From assembly GCA_024697945.1 (NCBI GenBank), contig JAILRU010000031.1:1-64000 (forward strand): 64,000 bases of DNA, written 5' to 3'. A model generated the notes under the pieces. It was not told the origin of the DNA. It did not search any database and was given only the letters and a program-made list of their open reading frames with translations. Source of the stretch: Bacteroidaceae bacterium (GTDB lineage Bacteria; Bacteroidota; Bacteroidia; Bacteroidales; Bacteroidaceae). This document shows positions 45,641-57,600 of this stretch, one piece after another (the first letter of the stretch is position 1; every line of letters starts with the position of its first letter). A program made the position numbers and the translations under genes.

Positions 45641-48600
45641 ATGAATAATAATAGAAATATATTACTCAAACGGATATACTTGATGCTGACTATGCTTTTT
45701 GGCATAGCCAACATTCAATTTTCTTTTTTCAATTTTCAATTGGGCGTTGCCTTCGCCCAGATTTCCATTGGCGGTAACGTCTATGGCGGTGGTAACGAAG
45801 GCGAGGTGGATGGCAACACCACCGTGACCATCCGTAACGGTCAGATTAGTAAAGTGTTCGGCGGTGGCCGCATGGCCAATGTCGGCGGCAGTGCCTTTGT
45901 CAATCTCGACGGCGAAAATGCCAGCAGCACCAGCCGTATCCTCATCGGTTCCGTCTATGGCGGCAACGATATTTCCGGCACGGTTGGAACAAACATCAGT
46001 CTTTCAGCCACTGGAGTGGATAAGGTTCCCGCAGAGCTGACCGACGTGCTTCGCGGTTCTGAGACGTTAACCACCAACCCGGAGAAGAACGACATCAACA
46101 ACTCTTGGTCAGCCTTTGTCCGTTCGAGCCAGATGACGGGTACCGAGACTTTTGATCACGCCATCCTCGTTGGTAGTGTCTATGGTGGCGGCAACGGCGA
46201 CTATTCTTACAGTTCAGAAGATGGCGTCCCAGAAGCAGGGAAGACCACCCATTATATCAAAGATAAACTGACCAATGAGACTATTGCCACGACAGTGACC
46301 GCCACAGGTGGTGCCGGCTTTACGGAGCCTGAACTTGCTAAGGCCTACTTGGAAATCAACGGCGGCTGTCTGTCGCAGGTTTATGGCGGCGGCAACATGG
46401 CTACGGTGACGGATAACACCGTCATTAGCATGGATAACCATAGCAAGGGTTTGCAGGAATTGATTCCAGCCCAGAATCCAGGTGAAAGCGCAGCGGATTA
46501 TCAAGCCAGGCTTATGACAGTCCTGATGGATTTGGCAAGATTCACGGGCCTCGCTACGTTCCAGGGCGACTTCGCCAGTCTTAACTACACCTCGTCGCGT
46601 GTCTTCGGTGGTAACAACAAGGCCACGATGTCCATTCATCCACACTGGAACCTGAAAAGCGGAAAGATCCGTGACCTCTATTCCGGTGGTAACGAAGGCG
46701 ACATGACCAACAGCTACGGCCTGCTTTTGGATATCCAGAAAGGTTCACAAATCAGCGTCATCAATGTTTACGGTGGCTGCCGTAAGGCCAACGTGCATCC
46801 TCTGCTCAACGGAGCCGAGGTGGGTTCTGCCGATGTGCAACTCCCCGCCAACTTGGGATACCATTTCCCCGCCGGTTTGTCGGCACGCGTCATTGTGCAT
46901 GGCGGTGACGTTACCAACGTCTATGGCGGTAACGATATCTCGGGACGTGTGTGGGGTGGCACGGCAGTAGGTATCCGTACCTCTATCCGAGGCGATGTCT
47001 ATGGCGGTGGTAACGGCTCCTACGCCTACACCGACAACCCCGCCCTGAAGGATGACCCCGAATACAAGGATTTCTACTACGACGTAAACGAGATTCTCAA
47101 CAAACCGGCAAACTCTACTTTCACTTCGCTTGAGTCTGCAAAGGCCCTGAACAACTTCCGTCCCCACGTGGAGCAGACTTCGGTTCGTCTTTGGGGTGAG
47201 GGCCGCGACCACCTCACTATTATTGGAGGATCGGTCTATGTGGGCGGAAACAGCGCGACGGTGATTGAGAATCCCAGCCTGACCAATCCGATTATTGAGC
47301 TGAAGATAGGCTCCAATGTGATTGCCGACAATGTGTTCCTCGGCAATAACGGCGTGCAGATGGTGGGTGCTGATGCAACGAATGTGCTCCAAATCTACAA
47401 GAGCACAGTCACCGACAGAAATGGCGACGATCAAGCCTACAGCACCATCGATTTGACGGATGCCGTCACTTTAGATAAGTATATGGATGGTTGCGCCATG
47501 TCACTGCATCCGCGTATCGTGTTTGACAATGTGGAAAATGGCGACCCTGACACTTATAGTCCGTATTCTACGGCCATCGGTTCCTTATTCTGCGGCGGTA
47601 ACGTAGGCAGCATGACTTGGCCAGGCACCGCTACCATCAATGTGGAACACTCCATCATCATTTACGATAAGTTCGTGACGGGCTGTAACAATGCCTATAT
47701 GGCTGCCGTTCCCGGATATAGCAGCGTCTATTGGGGAGGTCTTACCGGTACGCGACAAGAACTACAGGAGCATGGCATGGAGAACCCCGACGGCACCATC
47801 AAGGACGCTGTCATTGTGAACCTCTCCGGTCTGAGAATCCAGCCCATGCGATTTGTCATCAAGCGAGACAGCAACTATGACCCTGTCTTAACGAACGGTA
47901 AAGTAACGTATCTGGCAACCGACGGTTGTGAATTATCCACAATCAACGCTGTTTGTAGTCACGGCAAGCAGCCTAATATGGAGTGGAACACCATCGATGT
48001 AAGGACGGGCAAGGATGTGCCCAATCCCGATGAACTGACATCAGGTACACGCAATAGCACCGCTGACGATATCAACCGACGCCTCAAGGGTGGAAACATC
48101 TACGGCGGCTGCTACGCTGCAGGTTTTGTTAACGGCAATGTGGTTATCAACGTCAACGAAACCATCATGGACCGAGACAACATCTTCGCTCAGGTTGAGG
48201 AGGATGATCTGGGTGAGGGTATTTATTATAACAACACGAATTATACCATCAAAAAGGTCAACAGCGGCGTTATCATTGACGAGCAGGGTATGGACGTGCT
48301 GGGTAAGGCCATGAACGTCTTCGGTGGTGGCTATGGTGCAGGTACCGAGATATGGGGCAGTGCCACCATCAACCTGAAGGAGGGTTATGTCTTCCAGGTC
48401 TTCGGCGGAGCAGAGAAGGGCATCATAGGTAAGCCAAAAACCGTTTATACCAATGGGATACCTGAATATCCTACGACACCTCTTTCCGACGGTTCTTTCG
48501 ACAGTGATGGAAACTATGCCTTCAATCATTATCTTTATATCCCCGATGAAAGGTGCAGCACCTACATCAACCTCGACGGTTCACAGGCTGGTGTATCACG

Positions 48601-51600
48601 CCACTCATCCGAGGACACGCCGCAAATGGCTGAGACGGAATTCATTTATGGCGGTGCTTTCGAGGGTCCAATCATGGGCAACGCTATCGTACACCTTGGC
48701 AACGGACGTATCTTCAACTCCTTTGCCGGCTCCTGTAACGCTGACATCATGGGACACACCGAGACCTATGTAGGCATCAATGCCAGCGAGGTGGCGGGCT
48801 TCCCCTTCATCCGTGACCACATCTACGGAGGCAATGACCTCGGCGGCAAAATCTACGGTTCCAAAGACTTCATAGGCCGTGTCCGCGAAGATGTCAGCGG
48901 CATCAAGGACAACATCTACGACAAGACCCACAGCCCTGTGGCTTCGGCTTATGTCGAGTACCAGCAGGGCCGTGTCGATTATATCTTTGGTGGTTGCTAT
49001 GGTACATACGACTATACAGATCCGCTTTACGATGAGTACTTCTACACCACTGGTGGTACAGGTACTACGACTGAGAACCTGGGCAAGGCCCGTCCTGGTC
49101 ACAGCAAGCCGTATCTCGGCAATGCCTTCGTCAACTTCCGCCCCGTTGTCAGCAGCAACCCGCTCGACAAGGCGAAGCGTGTCTATGGTGCCGGACAGGG
49201 TATCACCGGAGAGAAGGAAATCGATGTCTTTCAGGATCGTAGCTACGTGCTTATTGACATCCCGCAGTCGATGACCGAGTTCCACGACCTCGTGGTCTTC
49301 GGAGCCGGCTCCTCCTGCGGCCTCGGCATGCGTGTACCGCCCGCTACGGCTTTGGCCAATTCTGATGCCTATTCGGCTGTCGTTGACTTGTTCCGTGGTG
49401 ATATCAGCGAAGGTAACGTCTATGGTGGTAGCTACACAGAGGGTGTAACGCGACGCACCGTTGTCAACGTGCCCCCCGTATCCACCATCAAGGGCAAGAA
49501 CATCTACGGCGGTGCCTACGGTGTCACCAATACCCGTCCTTGCGACGTCTATGAGGCTACCGTCAACTACAATAGCGACAACGCCCAGATGACGGGTAAC
49601 ATCTATGGCGGCAACAACGCCTACCGCCGTACCTTCTATGGCAAGGTGAACATCTCTTCGCCAGTTTGGACAAATAAGGCTAAAGGTTACACCGCCACCG
49701 TCTATGGCGCTGGCTACGGTGAGGACACCTGGTCGCAATATACGGAGGTCAATCTCCTCAACGGGGCATCGGTCTATGAGGCATACGGCGGCGGTCAGAA
49801 AGGTAAGGTTCTTAATCTCGAAAGCGTCAACAAGTGGAAAGCTGACTGGGCGGCTGAAAATAAAACCCTATATACTGCCATCTCTCCAGACCCGAATTCG
49901 CTCTATACCGACCTTGGCCTCGCCAGCGATGTGGCGAATTACAGCCAGATGGAAACGGACTTGGCGGCAGGCATTATTAATAGAGAGGATAGCTGGAAGA
50001 GTCCAAGCTCCAGCTATACGAAGAAGAAATACAACACCAACGTCAGCATCAAGGAAGGTGCCACTGTGGCTGGCTATTGCTACGGCGGTGGCTTGGGTTA
50101 TACTGACACCCCCACCAGTGGCGACGTCTATGGCACCACCTATATTGACCTCCTTGGCGGCACCGTCACCAAGGACCTCTATGGTGCCGGTACAACGGGA
50201 GCTGTCATGGACGGAAAGAGGGTGGCTAAGGATGCTGACAACAGCAATGACTTCATTGCTTCTGCCAACGTTTATATCAAGGGCGGTACGGTACGTAACT
50301 GTTATGGCGGTGGATGGGAAGGCTCTGTGGGCTACCATGATGGGACTACTACGACCACCACCGATGACATCCTTGGTGAGACCCACGTCGTCATCGGTGT
50401 CCTCAACGGTCCCTGTACTCCAGACCCAGCCCTCACTTACACCAGCGGCATTCCCACCGTACAGCGTAATGCATACGGCGGTGGCGAAGGCGGTGTCATC
50501 TATGGCACAGCCAACATCACGGTCAATAACGGTTACATAGGCTACGTCTATAACGCTTCCGGCAGCGATAACGCTTCAACCGATGACTTCGACGAGCACT
50601 ACGAGGAGAAGATAGCCGACGAGACCTATGACGATGGCAATGGCTATGGCAACAATAGCCGTCTGCTGAGGGCCGGTAACGTCTTCGGCAGTGGTTATGC
50701 CGACTTCAGTAATGCCGACTTTACCAATGTCTATCTTTATGGCGGCGTCGTGCGCAACAGCGCATACGGTGGCGGCGAGATTGGTACTGTGGGACGTGGA
50801 GCCAATAGTAGTGGCAACGTGACCATTCACAAGCCTGGCGAGTCGCACGTGTTTATGTACAAAGGTCATGTCATGCAGGATGTCTTTGGCGGCGGTCGCG
50901 GCTTTGACAACTTGAACCGTGTAAGTGCCTTAGGCACGGGTGGCTACGTCTTCGGCCTCACCGACGTCAATATCTATGGCGGCGAGGTGGGCACGACTGC
51001 CGGTGTGGCTGACGGATACGGCAACGTCTTCGGCGGCGGTAACCTCGGCTATGTCTATTCCGGAAACGGTAAGAAGGGTGATAGTTCAATTACCGGTTTC
51101 AAAAGTACCAGTACCGAGGGCTACTATTATAAATATAACACCACCAACAATAGTTTTGAGGTGGCCGAGAATGAAAACATCCTTACCGAGGACTGCCGCG
51201 TCATCGTGGCACCTGCCTGTCAGGTGCTCTGCGGAAATACCATCACCCTCAACGGCCACACCTATAATGCAGGACAGTATGTGCCTGCCGAGGACCTGAA
51301 CTTCCTGCTGAACAAGAACGCTGGCGGTGCCGACTGGTCCAAAGTCGATGCCAGCGATAATCATAGTGGTGTCACTATCCGCAACGCCGTGTTTGCCGGT
51401 GGTAACGTGTCGTCTGGTTCCGACCAGGTGTATGCCAACACCGTCACCGTCTATGGTAACGCCACCGCTACGCTCTATGACATCTATAACCGCGACCTCA
51501 TCACCATTGGTACGGAGCACGTCGGCGGTCTCTATGGCGACGGCAACTTGACCTTCGTCGATGGCTACCGAGAATTGAACGTTTCTAACTACGGCACCGA

Positions 51601-54600
51601 CTTCTACGGTCTGTCTGACAACATCTCACTGTATGATTATTATAATAAGCTGACCGACCGCGAACGTGCCTACTTCACGCTGGAGTACAAATGTCTTGAG
51701 GGTTACACCTCTACCGCACTTGGCAAGACTGTTAGTGCGGGCGAGCGAATCAGCGAAGATGATTTTAAACTCATGGATGCTACTGAGCAGGCCAAGTGGG
51801 AGTTGCTCGGTTTCTGTACCATCTATGCCGGACGTCTGCTGAACACGCTACAGCGTGCCGACTTCGTGGGTATATTCGGCAGCCGTATGGTGTTACAGGG
51901 TGCACAGGACCGTGTGCCTGAGGTGGTGGACTACACCAACTACACCATCAACCGTGTCGGTGAGTTGTCCCTCAACAAGTGTACATCGCAGGCTGGCGAC
52001 ACGGGCGATGCTTCTGAGCATGGCTGCTACTTTGGTATCTACAGCATTGTGAACTGTCTCGGTGCCATCACCAGCGACGTGAATTTCTCCGACGAGCGTA
52101 CCACCGACAATACAGATCCACAATATAATCCTGACAGTTCAGGCCAGACTTACGAAGAATGGAAGTCTGCACACGTCACCGAGCGCAAGCGTAACAACGG
52201 TACGAGCCACAACAAGGTGGCACTGGCTTCGGGTGTCTATCTGGAGCTGACCACCGAAGAGAGCACTAAAGATAATAAAGTGTGGGGTATTGTCACTGGT
52301 GTCTGCCAACTTGACCTCATTAGCGTGGTACCCGGTCTCGGCGGCGGCTACGTCTATGCCAAGAACGAGCACGGCACGCGCTCTCAGTCAGGCAACAACC
52401 ACACTATCCTCTCGCCCTACAACGGTGAGGGCTATGGACATTTAAAGGCTGTCACCAACAAGATTTACACATATAGTACGACGGATCTGCAGCCATACGA
52501 GACCTCTGGTAACTTCATACACAACACGAAGCAGATTATCGACGACTGCTATCCCATCAGCGGCAGCTACAGTGGCCCAGATGCCGCACCGGCACACTAT
52601 TGGTACATACGTGGTGAGATTTACGTTTACGACCAGATTATCTCGGCATACACAGGTTCGGCTTCGGCATACGCCGAGTCCATCAACCTGCCTCTGACCA
52701 TCACACCCGGTTCCAATGGTGTATTGCAGTTGAATGACGTGAAGGAGAACCTCTATGCCTACTACGACGTGACGACCGCTGACAGCCAGACGAAGATAGG
52801 CAGTGAAGGTATCCTTATCGGTACTACCACTTACCACCTTAACGACCCCATCACCTATTGGGATTATAACCTGCTGAGTGCTGAGGACAAAAAGCACTTC
52901 GTGAAGGAGACATATACCATTGTTGAAAAATGTAAGATTGGTGGTGTTGAGTATAACGTCGGTGATGTTATGTTACCCGGTAACGTGCCAAGTTCGACGG
53001 CAGAAGCACTGGTATGGGTCGGAAGCGATACTGAAGGCGAATATAAACAAGTTGAAGGTAAGGATGTCACCTATTTGGTGCGTCTGACGAACAACGTCAG
53101 TCACGCTAATGGCTACATTCTCACCTACGACATGACGAACCCGAAGGTTTGGGATCGCTACTATACACCGCCGACTGGTGCAAACATTGCGGCCAACGTA
53201 GCAGGCAAGAAGACAACGGCGGTTTACAACGACAACCAGAGTACGTATAGTACGTATATCGCTGCACCCACCTATACCCCGACCACCAGCGGCGTCTATG
53301 GTCAGCGCAACTATGAGGTTGGCGACATCATTCCGGATGATATTCACACCACCTACGCTGCCATTTCCACCAACGGTCATACGTATCCCAGCAACCAGGC
53401 TACCGTGCTACGTGCCTACGTTGCTACTGCTGAAGCTACATATACTATAAATAATGTAGAGCATCATGTCTATAAGGGCTACGCCATCCCAGCATCTGAA
53501 TATACTCAGTTAGATGCATCGACTCAGGCCAAGTTCACCACAGCCAATGTCTGCACCAGCACCATCGAGTTGGGCAATAACAATTACGTTTATTATGGCG
53601 ACCTGCTTACCGATGCTGAAGTAACAACTTATAAGGCAACCTATAAGTCTTTCCTTGAAAGTCAGGGTATTAGCGCCGCTGACGCAGCCACGCAGGCCGA
53701 TGCCACCTTCGCAACCTCTGTGCTGAATGCATGGTACTGCTCTACAGCTGGCAAATATGGTGGCGACTGGTACGAGGCGTCACATAACTATCGTGCCCTT
53801 GAAGCATGGAGTGCGATGTCGGAAGAAGATCGTGCAAACTTCACCTTCAACTACGATGCCTTCGACACCCTGATCGATCCCGACTTTGCTGGTATGCCCG
53901 TAAGGTACGATGGCCCCAACAACAACACTCCAACGCTGCAGGATCTTTACTCCGTCCTGACACCCGTGGACTATAAAGCCACATACAATGATACGACAGA
54001 TCCTCTGACTTACACCGATGAGAATGGTGCTCCGAAGAGCGTGGCGGCGGGTGCTACCATCGACCGTGAAGAATTCGAGGATATCCCCAACGAGAAGCAC
54101 TTCTACCAGGCCTTTACCATACCTACGGCAGAATCGACAGGGACAAAATACTATATTGTCAAGGTTGCGTTTACACGTGGCGAAATGCCCTACACTGTAG
54201 GAACGGTGATATCGCAAAGTGTTTATAATTCTCTCGATAGCGACCAGAAGAATTATGTGATGGAACAGACATTTACGACTGCTGGAAACTATTACTTCTG
54301 CCGCAAGCCTTACACAATCAATGCCAATGGCGAGGGCTATGCCGTGACAGACATCGATGGACATATCCATGCCTTAAACAGTGAGGTGACTGTAGGCACC
54401 ATCATCACAGAGACTCAGTACAATTATCTGCCCAACAAGCAGGTCAACTTTACTATCCATGGTGAGGTGCCTGTCGGCACATCTACACTCTACGTGGCAC
54501 GCCAGTCCGACATCAACGACCTCAGCGAGGAGAAGGTGATTACCGTCATCTACAATTACACCTATGAAGAGAGCGATGAGTCGGGTGAGCACATCGAGGA

Positions 54601-57600
54601 AATCCAAGAGAAGCACATCATCAACATCCACCTGCAGTTCAAGAGCGGTGTACCGGCCATCAGTGAGCTGGAGAAGCCCGCCATTGTGCTGCCCAACAGT
54701 ACCGTGGGTCTGAAGCAGCCGAATGTAACGCCGGGTGCCTTCGAAATCATCGGCGGTGGATGGGAGATGTTCACCAACCAGTCTGATGCCGAACATCATA
54801 CAAACGGCATACCTTACTTCAACAACCTCACGCCGATGTACTGGTATCAGAACGACTACTATGTAGCGTACTACGCGAAGTCCTACCTCGGCAAGACCTA
54901 CTCCAATGCTGTGCAGTTCACTGTTGCCAACTACCACGACCTCGACGCGGTGATGAACCACGAGCGCCATCTGTTTGTTGACCATGAGGACGTGGAACGT
55001 CCCTGCAAGATTTACATCGACGACCGCGAATGTACGGACGACACGAAGAGCGAGCTTGACCTGCTGAAGGACTTCTACGACCTCACCCTGCAGAACACGA
55101 TGGATGTCGATGGTAACCCAACAACCATCAGTGGTGGCGAACTCGATGGTCACAAGACCGTGAACCACTACATCCGTGGCGGCAACAACCTGGACTTCAT
55201 CCTCCAGAGTGATATCAGCCCGAAGGCTTACACCACATGGACACCTATTGGTGATGACACGCAGTGCTTCGAAGGTGTGTTCCATGGCAATGGCTATACC
55301 ATCAGCGGTCTCTCCAATTCGTTGTTCGGCACCCTCTGCGGTGATGTTTATAACACTGGCGTGACGGGCTCGTTCACCTCAGCAGGTGTTGTGGATAAGG
55401 GCTCCGGCTATGTGGAGAACTGCTGGATTAGTACCACAGGCACACCAGCCAGCGGTGTTCGCGCCGTATTCAACAATCCGAACCGTCCGCAATATATCCC
55501 TGTAGCAAATAATACAATACTGACCTCTGGACAGACCTATTATACAAGTAATACAGGCGATGGTGAATTCGTATCTAATGGAACACAAGTGTCCAACGGA
55601 ACTAATTACTACACCAAAGTTTCAACCGTTCAGGTTGTCAACTGCTACTATCCCGCTGACAACGCTTACGACGAGACCCACAATGAGCATGGCGATGCCA
55701 TCAAGAAACCACGTCAGTCGTTCTACAATGGTGAGGTGGCCTACAACCTCAACGGTTTCTACCTCAACAAGCGTTACAACGATCATCTGTCCACTACGCC
55801 GACAGGATATCCCTACAAGTACTGGGATGCCAACGACCTCGACTCCAGCAACAAACCGAGGCTGAAGGACGGTGGTTATGAGACAGAGACGGACTACACC
55901 CTTGGCTACGTGGAGAAGTATTACGAAGACGGTGACTTCATCTATGCCGGTGGTTATATTCCCGAAGGCGATAACGAACGCTACTCCACAGTCAATGGCA
56001 AGCACTATCCCATCTGGCCCGACGACTACATCTTCTTCGGACAGATGCTGACCTACGGACACGTCGCTTCACGTACGCATCAGCCACTGCCTGCTCATGT
56101 CAACAAGAGCAACGGCCGCCTGACAACGACTGCAACAGCGGTGAACCGCGTCTATCGTGCTCCGGCATACTTCCGCAACTCAGTGATGGGTGTGGCATAC
56201 TACAACCCGTACGCTGTCTTCGCTGCTAAGTCCGCGGATAATACGAATACGGCATACCCGAACATGACGGCTATCGACTTCACGGGCGGCAACGGCGACC
56301 TCGCCGGTACAACGACCAATCCGGCACCTGTCGGCGGAAATGGCTACAAGAATGGACTGTGCACGAAGGTATCCACAGTAGAAGATGTCTTCTATCCACC
56401 ACTGCTTGACAACGACGGTCTTACCTACTTCCGTAACGTCGATCTCACACGTAACCTGCTGGCCTATACGCCTAACACGACAGGCGACGACAACGATGCC
56501 GACACGAAGACCTATACGGCAGTCATGACAGCACTCTCTGAGCCTGTCTATACAGAGACAGATCCTACCTACCGTACCGTAGCTACGCAGGATGCCACCA
56601 CCATCCATGGTCACGCCGTGGTAGAGACAGCATCTGGCACCTACACCGCTACCAACGACCACTTCCTGGTTGACAAGCAGGACTTCAATGCGCCCATCAG
56701 CTACACCTTCGCTTCAGGCAAGCGCATATGGCACCAGCGCACGCCCGATGCATACGTTGACAGGACCAAGGGTTGGGAGGCCATCAGCCTGCCGTTCGAG
56801 GTAGAACTGGTAACAACCCATCAGAAGGGTGAGATCAGTCACTTCTACTCGGGTAGCACCATCGGCCACGAGTACTGGCTGCGTGAGTTCAACGAAGGAG
56901 GTACTACTGAAGGAAATGTCTATAAGGGTGTCTTCAACTATCCCGCTGCAAGTTCCGGCTCGAAGAGCTACACCAACACCTTCCTTTGGGACTACTACTA
57001 CCAAGAGTCTGGCGTTGTTCGTCCGGATGCTAATGAAGACAAGTACAACTGGGCTTACTACTCCACCACTCAAACCCATGAGGGTTACCCGTACGCTGCC
57101 GCTGCTAAGCCGTACATCATCGGCTTCCCGGGTACGACCTACTACGAGTTCGACCTCAGCGGTGGTTTCAAGGCGGCCAATGTGCTGCATGATGTCATAC
57201 AACTTAAGAAGCAGGTTATCACCTTCGCATCGACACCTGCCACAACTATCCGTGTCAGTGACACCGAGACACTGCCTGGAGGTTCTGCCTTCGGTGGAGT
57301 CACCCACGATGGCTACACCTTCCGTCCCAGCTATCTGAACGAAGAGTTGCCAGCAGACACCTATGTGATGAATGGTGAGGGTTCTGCCTACATTGCGTTG
57401 AGTGATGCAGGTAGTGGCAAGTATAATACTACTGGTTCTACCTATGCTGATGCAGACGAATTTGCAGCTGCTAAAGCTGCCGCTGTAGGTGGAAAACTTT
57501 ATGCTGATGCTGACGGTACTGTAGAGGCAATGGATTATGCAGATGCTTCAACTATTTACTACAGTCGTGTTAGTGAGATTTCGAAGAACGAGGAGAACCG

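Noticed and set aside
53780..55285. Minus-strand frames over the giant protein
   Set aside because: No signal, no domain, and the sense frame is unbroken for 12.3 kb.
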